This document shows positions 26,651 through 34,971 of a stretch of 64,000 nt of DNA, in pieces. The notes under the pieces were generated by a model. It worked only from the letters and a program-made list of their open reading frames with translations, ran no database searches and was not told the origin of the DNA. Each line of letters begins with the position of its first letter. The stretch's first letter is position 1. The translations under genes were made by a program, and so were the position numbers. This DNA is from Colwellia sp. MB3u-41 (GTDB lineage: Bacteria > Pseudomonadota > Gammaproteobacteria > Enterobacterales > Alteromonadaceae): contig NZ_JACGUT010000079.1 in NCBI RefSeq assembly GCF_014076845.1, positions 124,001-188,000 of the forward strand. Reading direction: 5' to 3'.

Positions 26651-27141
26651 CAAACAAAAATTTGCGAGAGGCTATCGATAACTTAGAAATAAGAGATGTC
26701 TACGTTAAAAGCTTAATAGCGAATAGTGCGGATGATTTTGAGCCTAAGTACTTTGAAAATTTTGACAGCTTGACTCAACAAAATAAACATCTAGTTTCAA
26801 AATCATCAATAATGGTCATTGATGGTTCAGAAACTGAGCCAGACAAAGTTTTTCGAGTTCATGTTGAATATGGTATGCGCTGGACTGAAGCTACCGAACA
26901 AGAAGGAGGAGGTGAACAAAAGGCAATTATTGAGGCTGAATTTGTCGTTGAGTACCTTATGAAGAAGGAATTACACAGTGATTGTTTAAACGCATTTGCC
27001 CTGAAGAATGCTAGCTTCCACGTTTGGCCTTATTGGCGAGAGCTCGTTAGTTCTCAGTGTGAGAGAATGCAAATGCCACGCATCATCATGCCGACGCTGC
27101 AATTAGCCAGCAATAGAAATGATCAGCACAAAGAAAAATAG
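26647..27141 (+). CDS. SecB-like chaperone of a toxin-antitoxin-chaperone module
   Basis: A 164-residue SecB-family protein. The central beta segment EAEFVVEYLMKKEL and the C-terminal region ALKNASFHVWPYWRELVSSQCERM with PRIIMPTLQLAS follow the SecB pattern (YPRELVSS ... LPPxxL...). General SecB (about 155 residues) serves protein export. This copy is coupled by a 4-bp overlap to an MqsA-type antitoxin and is far from export genes, so it is most likely the dedicated chaperone of a TAC module, as described for HigBA-SecB of Mycobacterium tuberculosis and an MqsRA-SecB example. It is the last gene of the island. Confidence 0.85.
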   Translation: MTNKNLREAIDNLEIRDVYVKSLIANSADDFEPKYFENFDSLTQQNKHLVSKSSIMVIDGSETEPDKVFRVHVEYGMRWTEATEQEGGGEQKAIIEAEFVVEYLMKKELHSDCLNAFALKNASFHVWPYWRELVSSQCERMQMPRIIMPTLQLASNRNDQHKEK

Positions 27142-27172
27142 AACCTGTGATTTTATTAACTAACCCCTAATT

Positions 27173-27194
27173 GGTGGGTAAATCGGTGGGTTAA
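27173..27194. repeat. Integrase arm-type repeats, right end
   Basis: GGTGGGTAA (27173-27181) and GGTGGGTTAA (27185-27194) repeat the word found beside the integrase gene at 12188 and 12198. They lie 71 bp inside the right attachment repeat. Confidence 0.6.
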
Positions 27195-27264
27195 ACATCC
27201 ACACCGACAAAAAAAAACACCAACCCTTTTATTTTCATGGCTTTTATTGAAAACAAACAATAAG

Positions 27265-27285
27265 CAGATCGCGAACATTGAATAG
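27265..27285 (+). repeat. Right attachment repeat, displaced yicC 3' end
   Basis: Encodes Gln-Ile-Ala-Asn-Ile-Glu-stop, as do the last codons of yicC at 12070-12090, with three silent differences. It marks the right end of the island and is the displaced original gene end. Confidence 0.85.
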
Positions 27286-27309
27286 CCTTTAAAGCAACTT
27301 CATCATTTC

Positions 27310-27336
27310 AAAAGCCACTTAACGATGGCTTTTTTA
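27310..27336 (+). terminator. Original yicC terminator, now beyond the island
   Basis: AAAAGCCA and TGGCTTTT pair around an 8-base loop and run into T. It is 24 bp past the displaced yicC stop, as expected for the terminator of the uninterrupted gene. Confidence 0.8.
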
Positions 27337-27418
27337 TCGGCAGTTAAATAGCTTAATATGGTAAAAGCAGAGCTTGCTTGATATAACTTCAGTAGAAACT
27401 TAATCAGAGAGCTTTAAA

Positions 27419-28084
27419 ATGATCACTCTATCCGCCGACCAATGCCGTGTTATTGGCGTAATGCTTGAAAAAGAAACAACAACACCTGAGCAGTATCCAC
27501 TCTCTTTAAACGCTATAACCATAGGCTGTAATCAAAAAAGTAACCGTGAACCAGTAACATCATTTTCTGAAAGTGATGTGCAAAACTTAGTCGATGAACT
27601 GGTTGAAATGAATCTATTAATGTTAGATCACAAAGCTTCTGCGCGAGTAAATAAATATTTTCATCGTTTCTGTGATACTGAGTTTGGTAATTTAAAGTTT
27701 ACACCACAGCAAAGAGCCATTATTTGCGTGTTATTGCTAAGAGGCCCTCAAACCCCTGGAGAGTTAAGAACCCGTACAAATCGCTTGGCTGAATTTACAG
27801 ATGTTAGTGAAATTGAAACGGCTTTACAGCAGTTACAAGACTTCAGTAATCAAACCTTAATTAAAAAGTTAGGACGAGAACCAGGGAAGCGAGAAGCCCG
27901 CTATGTTCATTTATTCTCAGGCACCAGTGAATTCGATTTAATGACTGTTAATACGGTGCAAACTGGTGAGTCTTCGCCTAATAACAAGTCATCACTTGCG
28001 CAAAGAGTTGTAACATTAGAAAAACAAGTGGCTGTGTTGAGCGAACAACTATCCCACTTAACAGATTTACTTGAAAATAAGTAA
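27419..28084 (+). CDS. yceH: YceH family protein (DUF480)
   Basis: Conserved protein of unknown function, 221 residues. It consists of two winged-helix domains (about 1-85 and 90-165) as expected for DUF480. Diagnostic stretches are CRVIGVMLEKETTTPEQYPLS, CNQKSNREPV and LLLRGPQTPGELRTR. A coiled-coil C-terminus (LAQRVVTLEKQVAVLSEQLSHL) follows. The ATG at 27419 has AGAGAG upstream. It is the first normal chromosomal gene to the right of the island and is transcribed alone. Its composition is like that of the chromosome around it. Confidence 0.93.
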   Translation: MITLSADQCRVIGVMLEKETTTPEQYPLSLNAITIGCNQKSNREPVTSFSESDVQNLVDELVEMNLLMLDHKASARVNKYFHRFCDTEFGNLKFTPQQRAIICVLLLRGPQTPGELRTRTNRLAEFTDVSEIETALQQLQDFSNQTLIKKLGREPGKREARYVHLFSGTSEFDLMTVNTVQTGESSPNNKSSLAQRVVTLEKQVAVLSEQLSHLTDLLENK

Positions 28085-28136
28085 TTATCGATTTAATACC
28101 CAAGCAGTACTAAAATATACAGGGCAGATAATTCCA

Positions 28137-28742
28137 CTATACACGTTCAACCATAGATACATGCTTAATTGTCGCGCTTAATTCATTGAGATCACGCACA
28201 ACAACATCTGCTAACTTCTGATAACTCGCTGTTTTACCATAATTGATAAGACAAGACATGGTGTTAGCATTTTTTGCTGCTTGCAGATCATATAAATAAT
28301 CACCAACGTATAATAAGTTTTCAGGGGCTAACTGCCACAACTCGGCTAAATGTAATAATGCATCAGGTGCAGGTTTAGCTTTGTGATCTTCTCGGGTTAA
28401 TAATATCTCAATATCAATATTATTATTTTCAATTTTTATAGTCGCTGCTTGACGACAATTTCGCGTAACAATAGCACATGGCAAAGACAATTCAGCCAAT
28501 AAGGTTAAAATTTGCTCGGTGCCCGCCAGCTTTTTTGCCCCCACCGCATCGTTGATTTCATACTCAACTAATAGTTCATTAGCATCAACTTGTTGACTTC
28601 CGGGTAAGGCAGCAACAAAATCTAATAAATCAATATTTTTTGGACAACCTAAAGATGCTCTTATGCTGTCAAAATCTAAAGATGAAGATACCAAGGTATT
28701 GTCGAGATCAAATATAACCCCCATAAGTTTATGTGCTAACAA
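28137..28742 (-). CDS. HAD-family hydrolase, phosphoglycolate-phosphatase-like
   Basis: Cytoplasmic phosphatase of about 201 residues. Motif I is FDLDNTLV with both nucleophilic aspartates, motif II lies in CAIVTRN, and motif III/IV in KPAPDALLHL and YVGDYLYD. The cap region is helical. I place the start at a TTG (28742) with AGGAG 10 bases upstream, giving MLAHKLMGVIFDLDN. An ATG at 28724 lacks a ribosome-binding site, and a GTG at 28772 would add 10 unlikely residues. The substrate cannot be deduced. No operon partner is visible. Confidence 0.85.
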   Translation of the reverse strand: MLAHKLMGVIFDLDNTLVSSSLDFDSIRASLGCPKNIDLLDFVAALPGSQQVDANELLVEYEINDAVGAKKLAGTEQILTLLAELSLPCAIVTRNCRQAATIKIENNNIDIEILLTREDHKAKPAPDALLHLAELWQLAPENLLYVGDYLYDLQAAKNANTMSCLINYGKTASYQKLADVVVRDLNELSATIKHVSMVERV

Positions 28743-28958
28743 TACTGTATTACTCCTATTTATCTGACACACTAATAAAGTAAAATTATAAGATTCACTG
28801 TGATTAGCAATTTATTATACCTGACAACTAATACGTGAAAATAGCGCATTCAGATCAAATTCATCGATTAGAAGTTGAAAAGCTCCTTACTAGTTAGCAT
28901 CAAAAAACACACACGGTTATGGGCTAATGCCGGCCATATTTTTTCACTGCGCGTATCA

Positions 28959-30668
28959 TTAAGTAACAGATGCTTGCCAACGTTCTTTAATATGCTCGGC
29001 TACGCGAAAGGCATTGGCATAAATAGTAAACGTATAGGGTACGCTACCGCCTGTTGGCATAAATGAACCATCCGTTACATATAAATTATCAACTTCATGA
29101 GCTTGACAGTATTTATTCAATACAGATGTCTTAGGGTCATGACCGAACCGGCAACCTCCAGCCATTAAGTTTGTTGGTGGGTAGCTGCTTACTGAGCTAG
29201 TCACATTTTTTGCCCCCATACTTGCAAGTAACTTCTCGCCCTTATCGGCTAAGTATTCTCCAACCACCATGTCATGTTGATGCGCGCCGATCCTTACCTT
29301 AGCAACCGCTTGCCCCCATTTATCGGTGACTTCCGTGTCTAAACTGACAAAACAATCGTCGGTAGGTAACCAGTCATTAAACACTTCAAAACGTAACGTT
29401 TTATAGGTGGTAAATTCTTCTTTTAAATTTTTCTGTAATTGTTCGCCCCACACTAACTCACTTTCGTCATTGAATTGTTGCCCTTGTGCACGGGCAATAG
29501 GGTTTTGATAGAAGAGAAAATCAATAGTGCCGCCTTTCGCTTTACCTTGCGAGTTCGCTCCAGAAAAACTTTTATCGTCAATTTGATACCAGTCTTGCAA
29601 GGCACGATTGATAAAAGGGCCTACTTGCTTTAATTGTGCTTGCTTTTCAGTTGTTAAATCAGCGAACAAAAAGTCTCCCTTCCCTGTACCTCCGCCACTA
29701 AACACTAAGTTCTTACCAACTTGTCCGCTATTGTTCGCTAAACCTTGTGGAAATTTCTTCCCTGTAGAAGCCAGTAATAAACGTGACGTTTCTACCGCTT
29801 GGCAAGCAACAACATAAATTTTTGCCGTTGCTTTTTTCTCGCGACCTTGTGAGTCGTAGTAATGAATAGCAGAAATTTCACCTTTGTCATCACTCGCTAT
29901 ATGATAAACCTTAGCATTCGCTTTAATAGTCAAGTTTCCAGTGGTCACTGCATGGTTTAGCAAAGCCGCTCGACCACTGCCTTTTGCGCCTGTTGAGCAG
30001 CCATAACTACTGCAATAACCTGAATATTCACAGCTTTTGCGGCCCATCGCAGGTGTTGATAATATTGCACGAGGTACGGGCATCGAATGATAGCCAATAT
30101 TTTTTGCCGCTTTGTCTATCCACCCTGACACTTGATGGTCAACTAATGGCGGGTAAGGAAATACCGTTGAGCGTGGTTCTTGGTGAGGATGTGCAACAGT
30201 CCTCCCAGAAACGCCAACTTCCCGCTCTACTTGAGCATAAAAAGGTTCCAAATCATCATAACTAATAGGCCAGTCAACAATGTTAGCACCTTCAATTTCA
30301 CCAAAAGTAGATTTTAATTTAAAATCTACTGGTTTTAAACGATGAAAATAGCCACTCATAAAGTTAGATGAACCACCCACAACATTTCCGTTCCAGAAGC
30401 TCCAACCCGATTCACTTGTTGGCTCGCCCTGCCAGTAACTTTCTCCGCTATCAGTTTCGTATTCTTCTTCGATAACGTGCTGTTCATCGATAAGTTTCGG
30501 ATTATATGAATCACGTAAACTGATCGCTAATTCATCTTTGAAAAATTCTTTCTCTGTTAACCATGGCCCTTTTTCCAGTATTAATACCTTAGCGCCTGCT
30601 TTGGCTAATGTATAAGCAACAGGCGAAGCTCCGGCCCCACTACCAACTATGCAAATATCAAAACTCAT
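28959..30668 (-). CDS. GMC-family FAD-dependent oxidoreductase
   Basis: Flavoprotein of 569 residues, likely the catalytic subunit of a periplasmic or membrane-associated sugar or alcohol dehydrogenase. The N-terminal GSGAGASP (residues 8-15) binds FAD, WNGNVVGGSSNFMSGY is the GMC signature region, and the C-terminal NLYVTDGSFMPTGGSVPYTFTIYANAFR forms the end of the GMC C-domain. It overlaps the gene for a gluconate 2-dehydrogenase subunit-3-like protein by 4 bp. The pair resembles membrane gluconate dehydrogenases, but no cytochrome c subunit follows. The protein has no signal peptide, so export with its Tat-bearing partner is inferred. Confidence 0.9.
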   Translation of the reverse strand: MSFDICIVGSGAGASPVAYTLAKAGAKVLILEKGPWLTEKEFFKDELAISLRDSYNPKLIDEQHVIEEEYETDSGESYWQGEPTSESGWSFWNGNVVGGSSNFMSGYFHRLKPVDFKLKSTFGEIEGANIVDWPISYDDLEPFYAQVEREVGVSGRTVAHPHQEPRSTVFPYPPLVDHQVSGWIDKAAKNIGYHSMPVPRAILSTPAMGRKSCEYSGYCSSYGCSTGAKGSGRAALLNHAVTTGNLTIKANAKVYHIASDDKGEISAIHYYDSQGREKKATAKIYVVACQAVETSRLLLASTGKKFPQGLANNSGQVGKNLVFSGGGTGKGDFLFADLTTEKQAQLKQVGPFINRALQDWYQIDDKSFSGANSQGKAKGGTIDFLFYQNPIARAQGQQFNDESELVWGEQLQKNLKEEFTTYKTLRFEVFNDWLPTDDCFVSLDTEVTDKWGQAVAKVRIGAHQHDMVVGEYLADKGEKLLASMGAKNVTSSVSSYPPTNLMAGGCRFGHDPKTSVLNKYCQAHEVDNLYVTDGSFMPTGGSVPYTFTIYANAFRVAEHIKERWQASVT

Positions 30669-31384
30669 GCCTTGTTACTTCCTTTAACTGTCGGCAACTT
30701 TTTATTTGCTAACAGATCTTTTGATTGAATAATGTTGCTATCACTGTTGTCGCTAACGACTGAACGTTTAGGTAATTCAAAGTAACGACCGCCTGCATTA
30801 GGTAATGGGAAGCCCGCTTGGTGTTCTAACCATTGCCAACCGATCCCTTTTGGATTGCCGCCATAAGTAGGTGGCGATAACATTGCTTCAAAAATATAAC
30901 CCAGTAAGTTATTGAGCCAGTTTTCTCCCGCTCTCGAGCCGCTAATACCTCGTAACATAGTTTCTTTTTCGGCTTTGCCTAATTCAGTAAACGTTTTTTG
31001 TAATTGGTTTTGCGTGTAGCCATTTAACCAACCGACACCTTTAAAAATAAAGTCAATTTCATTTTTTTCAGTCGGTTGCTGATAGACAACATTATATAAA
31101 TAAATAACGACTTGTAACTCTTTCGCACTTGGACCATTACTCGATTCTGGCAAGAGATGATCAAGCACAGCATTTAAGGTTAACCAAGGTTCTGCCTGCA
31201 AAGTTTCAAACAATTTTTCTTTTTCATTTTGACTAAATGCTAAAGCAGGAAGCGCAGATATTGCGGTGGCTCCAGCCGCTGATTTCAATAATTTACGGCG
31301 GGAAAACTTATGTGACAACCAAGTAGGTGTTTGATAGTTTTTATCAAAAAAACTGCTCACTTTATTTAATGCTGACTCTGACAT
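30665..31384 (-). CDS. Gluconate 2-dehydrogenase subunit 3-like protein
   Basis: Small partner subunit of 239 residues. A twin-arginine signal is seen at residues 25-50 (SRRKLLKSAAGATAISALPALAF). The mature part has the subunit-3 pattern: LNAVLDHLLPESSNGPSA, VGWLNGYTQNQLQKTF and YEAMLSPPTYGGNPKGIGWQWLEHQAGFPLP-like segments near 170-200. In known dehydrogenases this subunit escorts the GMC flavoprotein through the Tat system. Its start directly follows the thioredoxin-like gene and its stop overlaps the GMC gene, so the three form one operon. Confidence 0.88.
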   Translation of the reverse strand: MSESALNKVSSFFDKNYQTPTWLSHKFSRRKLLKSAAGATAISALPALAFSQNEKEKLFETLQAEPWLTLNAVLDHLLPESSNGPSAKELQVVIYLYNVVYQQPTEKNEIDFIFKGVGWLNGYTQNQLQKTFTELGKAEKETMLRGISGSRAGENWLNNLLGYIFEAMLSPPTYGGNPKGIGWQWLEHQAGFPLPNAGGRYFELPKRSVVSDNSDSNIIQSKDLLANKKLPTVKGSNKA

Positions 31385-31885
31385 TTATTTATCCTTTATC
31401 GCATTGCTTTGCCATTTATTCAGAAATGCTAACCACTGTTCTTTAGAATACTGTTCGCCATCGAGTAACTCAGCGGTATCTTTTGACAAGATCATTTTAC
31501 CGCTACTCGTTGAAACATACATATGAGGATAACCTAAAACTGGGGGAAGAGACTTCATAAACCCTTCATTTTCATTACTATCGCTAACACTTACTTTTAA
31601 TAGTACAAATTCACGATGAAGTTTTTGGTAAACATCCGGATTATTCTCTAAAAAATCATCCATCTTTTTACACCAGCCACACCAGTTGCCACCAATTTCA
31701 ATCAGCACATTGCGTTGAGTTTCTTTAGCTAATGTTATTGCAGCATTCGCGTCTTTAAAAGGGTCACTTTTTTCATCATAGACTTTACTGTACTTAGGTA
31801 AGTCATTGGTACTGATGGCTGAAGCCGTTGTTATTAGTAAAAAAGAGAGACAAAAGCTCATGAGTAAACGAGAAGAAAATTTCAT
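31385..31885 (-). CDS. Exported thioredoxin-fold protein
   Basis: Periplasmic thiol-disulfide protein of about 166 residues. Signal peptide MKFSSRLLMSFCLSFLLITTASA. The active site is NWCGWCKKMDDF at about 70-80, the DUF255/thioredoxin_7 type often linked to delivery of electrons or repair of cysteines. I prefer the ATG at 31885 over the TTG at 31897. Its stop lies next to the start of the subunit-3 gene, so it heads an operon with a Tat-exported oxidoreductase and may help mature it. That link is inferred from position only. Confidence 0.82.
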   Translation of the reverse strand: MKFSSRLLMSFCLSFLLITTASAISTNDLPKYSKVYDEKSDPFKDANAAITLAKETQRNVLIEIGGNWCGWCKKMDDFLENNPDVYQKLHREFVLLKVSVSDSNENEGFMKSLPPVLGYPHMYVSTSSGKMILSKDTAELLDGEQYSKEQWLAFLNKWQSNAIKDK

Positions 31886-32038
31886 AAATAGACTCAATAA
31901 AAATAGGATCGTGTAAAACTCTTCTAATTAGACCTTAGTTAGATTAACTATATTTCAAATTGTTTTCACGTCATTATGTCAAATTTGGTGCTGAACGATT
32001 ATAATACGCAACAATTATTTTATCACAGGTATATTAAC

Positions 32039-32752
32039 ATGCGTCCAAGCGGAAGAACTCCAGGTCAAATACGTCCTGTAACTATTACTCGTCAATTTAC
32101 GACTCACGCTGAAGGTTCAGTATTGATTGAATTTGGCGACACAAAAGTTATTTGTACTGCCTCAGTAGAAGTCGGGGTACCGCGCTTTTTAAAAGGACAA
32201 GGTAAAGGTTGGATCACTGCAGAATACGGCATGTTACCTCGCTCTACTCATACTCGTATGCGCAGAGAAGCAGCTAACGGCAAGCAAAGTGGTCGTACCT
32301 TAGAAATTTCGCGTTTAATCGCTCGTGCATTGCGCGCTGCTGTTGATTTAAAAGCCCTAGGTGAAAATACTATTAGCGTTGATTGTGATGTTATACAAGC
32401 TGATGGCGGTACACGTACTGCTTCAATTACGGGTGCTTGTATCGCATTAGTTGATGCTTTGAACTATATGCGTGCTAAAGATATTATAAAAACTAATCCG
32501 TTAAAACATATGATAGCCGCTGTTTCTGTTGGTATTTATAAAGGTGAACCCGTTTCTGATCTTGATTACCCTGAAGATTCTGCCGCTGATACTGATATGA
32601 ATGTCGTCATGACAGACACTGGCAAATTGATAGAAATTCAAGGAACGGCAGAGGAAGCCCCCTTTAGCTTCGATGAAATGCACAGCATGCTGGCATTAGC
32701 AAAAGACAGCATTAATGAGTTGTTTGACTTACAAAAGTTAGCACTTAACTAA
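32039..32752 (+). CDS. rph: Ribonuclease PH
   Basis: Phosphate-dependent 3'-5' exoribonuclease that trims tRNA 3' ends, 237 residues. The start [14 protein letters not shown] is the family N-terminus and has AGG 9 bases upstream. An in-frame ATG at 31976 would add 21 residues not found in the family. Conserved parts are [18 protein letters not shown]-like [26 protein letters not shown] and [13 protein letters not shown]. Unlike the frameshifted rph of E. coli K-12, this one is full length. pyrE follows after 27 bp in the same transcript, as in enterobacteria. Confidence 0.97.
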   Translation: MRPSGRTPGQIRPVTITRQFTTHAEGSVLIEFGDTKVICTASVEVGVPRFLKGQGKGWITAEYGMLPRSTHTRMRREAANGKQSGRTLEISRLIARALRAAVDLKALGENTISVDCDVIQADGGTRTASITGACIALVDALNYMRAKDIIKTNPLKHMIAAVSVGIYKGEPVSDLDYPEDSAADTDMNVVMTDTGKLIEIQGTAEEAPFSFDEMHSMLALAKDSINELFDLQKLALN

Positions 32753-32779
32753 ATACTCTTATTTTAGGTGGGAATAAAG

Positions 32780-33433
32780 ATGAAAAACTATCAACGTGAA
32801 TTTATTGAATTTGCTCTAGCGAAACAAGTATTACGCTTTGGTGAATTCACTTTAAAGTCAGGCCGTACCAGCCCCTATTTTTTTAATGCCGGTTTATTTA
32901 ACACGGGGAGAGATTTAGCACGCTTAGGTCGTTTCTACGCACAAGCACTTGCTGATTCAAACATCGCCTTTGATTTACTTTTTGGCCCCGCTTATAAAGG
33001 TATTCCCATTGCAACCACTACTGCCGTAGCATTAGCTGATCATCACGATATGGATATACCTTATTGCTTTAACCGTAAAGAGGCTAAAACTCATGGTGAA
33101 GGTGGTAGCCTTGTCGGTTCGCCCCTGCAAGGTAAAATAATGTTGGTTGACGACGTTATTACTGCAGGTACAGCGATTCGTGAATCAATGGAAATCATTA
33201 AAGCGCATGGTGCTGAATTATCCGGTGTATTGATCGCTCTTGACCGCCAAGAAAAAGGTCAAGGTGAATTATCTGCGATTCAAGAAGTCGAACGTGATTT
33301 TGACACACAAGTTATTGCAATTGTTACCTTAGCTGATGTTGTAACCTACCTTGAAGAGAACATTGCTTCGCAACCAGAGTTAGTGACAAGTTTAGCGAAT
33401 ATTAATCAATACCGTGAAAGTTACGGTATTTAG
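32780..33433 (+). CDS. pyrE: Orotate phosphoribosyltransferase
   Basis: Joins orotate to PRPP to make OMP in pyrimidine synthesis. The 217 residues match the family. I start at the ATG at 32780, preceded by TTAGGTGG. A GTG at 32768 is less likely. The PRPP-binding motif is [15 protein letters not shown] (about 122-136), and the lysine-rich catalytic loop [13 protein letters not shown] lies near 100-112. It is separated from rph by only 27 bp, with no attenuator hairpin like the one that controls E. coli pyrE. A terminator follows. Confidence 0.97.
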   Translation: MKNYQREFIEFALAKQVLRFGEFTLKSGRTSPYFFNAGLFNTGRDLARLGRFYAQALADSNIAFDLLFGPAYKGIPIATTTAVALADHHDMDIPYCFNRKEAKTHGEGGSLVGSPLQGKIMLVDDVITAGTAIRESMEIIKAHGAELSGVLIALDRQEKGQGELSAIQEVERDFDTQVIAIVTLADVVTYLEENIASQPELVTSLANINQYRESYGI

Positions 33434-33453
33434 TTTTACAGATACAGATGAAC

Positions 33454-33494
33454 AAAAAACGCCTCATTATTTAATTATAATGAGGCGTTTTTAT
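33454..33494. terminator. Bidirectional terminator between pyrE and the SprA-like gene
   Basis: AAAACGCCTCATTA and TAATGAGGCGTTTT form a perfect stem around an 8-base loop, with T-runs both ways, between convergent genes. Confidence 0.92.
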
Positions 33495-33517
33495 TTGTAT
33501 GTTAATAACTTAAAACG

Positions 33518-34513
33518 TTATGCAGTTAACTGGAAATGAAAGCTTGGTGCTTTTTCATAAGCTTGATTGATACCCAAATAAAAACTTTCGATCCGCAATG
33601 ACCTTTCATCAACAGCAACATCGCGACTAGGTACTATTTGTTCTTGAGCGTCTAATGTGCGATTAACGAGTGTATCGAAATCAATGTCTTCTGATTTTTT
33701 ATTTTCTTCTTTAGCAAAAACATCCTTTGTTTTAATTAATACATTTAAGTCTTTAGCTTTTGCGGGATCATCTAAACTAACTGCGGCAAGTTCTGACTGT
33801 GCTTGTAATATTATTTTTGATGCTGATGCGGCCACACGATTATCTTGAGTTGAAGGATTAGCTGGTGCTAAAGCCGCCGCATGTACTTTTTGCATTTTGG
33901 CAATAGTTGCACGGGGGTTACCATCTATTCTAGAAAGATCGACGGAAACTTCACCACCAACAGCATATTTTTTGCCATCAGGACCGGTTTCAAAACTGTA
34001 TGAAGGAACGCCTGTTGATGCTCCACCAACAGAAGCATGCGCTAATTCATGAGAACGCACTTCTTGATCACGTAATTGAAGCTCATTTATCACTTTCTGC
34101 TCTGCAAGAGCTTCAGAACTATTAAGAGCGGGAGAGCCATTAACGTCAGGAGATTTTTCTGTTGATTGATTATCTTCGTTTTCTGTTTCAGCCACTAACT
34201 CGTTGGTTAAATACTTTTGCGCTGCTGATTGCTCGTCAGAAGAATCATTTTGACGTTCACCACCACTATTAATCGTTTTGGCTTTTAGTTCCGCTTGCTT
34301 ACGGATGTTTTCAAAATTAACCGTTTCATTATTTTGTGCAGACGATCTGCCTCTTTCTTTATCAGATGCCACACCTTTCTCAGCGGCTGACTGATTTGAA
34401 GCCGCTGGCTTTGCAATAACTTCACGTATGTTATTTTCACGACGCAAGTTATCCGTTTGCAGATTGACTGCAGTAGGGATAGACAATGTATGTGTTTGCG
34501 GCGTGATATTCAT
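33518..34513 (-). CDS. SprA-related putative metalloprotease-like protein
   Basis: A 331-residue protein of the SprA-related family (PF12118), named for zinc-protease-like sequence. The long N-terminal half is low-complexity and rich in Asn, Glu, Ser and Gln. The conserved half has RDQEVRSHELAHASVGG at about 155-171, with HELAH matching HExxH, and then PSYSFETGPDGKKYAVGGEVSVDLS and ATIAKMQKVHAAALAPANPS. Catalytic activity is not shown for the family as far as I know. No signal peptide is present. It follows a small gene with a flagellar-rod-like tail by 3 bp, so the two are co-transcribed. Confidence 0.85.
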   Translation of the reverse strand: MNITPQTHTLSIPTAVNLQTDNLRRENNIREVIAKPAASNQSAAEKGVASDKERGRSSAQNNETVNFENIRKQAELKAKTINSGGERQNDSSDEQSAAQKYLTNELVAETENEDNQSTEKSPDVNGSPALNSSEALAEQKVINELQLRDQEVRSHELAHASVGGASTGVPSYSFETGPDGKKYAVGGEVSVDLSRIDGNPRATIAKMQKVHAAALAPANPSTQDNRVAASASKIILQAQSELAAVSLDDPAKAKDLNVLIKTKDVFAKEENKKSEDIDFDTLVNRTLDAQEQIVPSRDVAVDERSLRIESFYLGINQAYEKAPSFHFQLTA

Positions 34514-34516
34514 AAT

Positions 34517-34831
34517 TTAAACTCGAACGTCTAATAACGTACCTAACGTTTCATCGGCAGTCTGTATAACATTAGCAGATGCTTTAGCTTGAAACTCAGC
34601 AATTTTTAAATCGACACTCGCTTTGTTAAGGTCAGGTGCTTCTGCTGAACTGGCTTTTTTTTCTGTTGTATTAGCGTTTTCACTGCTATCAGTGTTATTT
34701 TCTTGCCCAATACCAAAGTCTTCAGGACTAACCGCTAAATTAGCCGCAATATCGGCAGAAGCTTGAGTTGCATCGCCTTGCGCTTTTTGAAAACCTTGTA
34801 CACCACTTGTAAATGCTGATTGTATTTCCAT
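34517..34831 (-). CDS. Small protein with flagellar-rod-like C-terminus
   Basis: A 104-residue protein of unknown function. The start MEIQSAFTSGVQGFQKAQGDATQASADIA and the end VDLKIAEFQAKASANVIQTADETLGTLLDVRV resemble the paired N- and C-terminal helices of flagellar rod and hook proteins (Flg_bbr type), with a short Asn/Ser/Glu-rich link between. It is too short to be a rod subunit. It is co-transcribed with the SprA-like gene. No other flagellar gene is in the window, so a role in motility is only suggested. Confidence 0.75.
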   Translation of the reverse strand: MEIQSAFTSGVQGFQKAQGDATQASADIAANLAVSPEDFGIGQENNTDSSENANTTEKKASSAEAPDLNKASVDLKIAEFQAKASANVIQTADETLGTLLDVRV

Positions 34832-34971
34832 AACAGACTCCTCTATATCAATAAACAGAATACCAATGAACAGATAATGAATAACTAAATTTCACTGTTG
34901 AATCTTGATATGCATTTGTTTAATTATCATACAAAACGACTAAAAAGTAAAGGAAGAAATTCTCTGTAAAA

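Larger units (their letters stand above)
12091..27285. mobile_element. Satellite-like genomic island integrated in yicC
   Basis: About 15.2 kb between two copies of the yicC terminal codons. The integrase gene lies next to the left end, and GGTGGGTA arm-type repeats lie inside both ends. Order from the left: integrase, unknown, AlpA-like regulator, TOPRIM protein, DUF3987 protein, unknown, terminase small subunit, PEP-CTERM protein, unknown, hsdR, hsdM, hsdS, MqsR-like, MqsA-like, SecB-like. All are on the plus strand. It has no structural phage genes and no conjugation genes, so it would need a helper. The int-alpA-primase-terS order resembles phage-inducible islands of Proteobacteria, while the yicC site resembles the Vibrio islands mobilised by SXT-type elements. 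Confidence 0.88.

Noticed and set aside
12091-27285. Complete prophage.
   Set aside because: No large terminase, portal, capsid, tail, lysis or repressor gene is present.
32039-32780. pyrE attenuator after rph as in E. coli.
   Set aside because: The gap is only 27 bp and holds no hairpin with a T-run.
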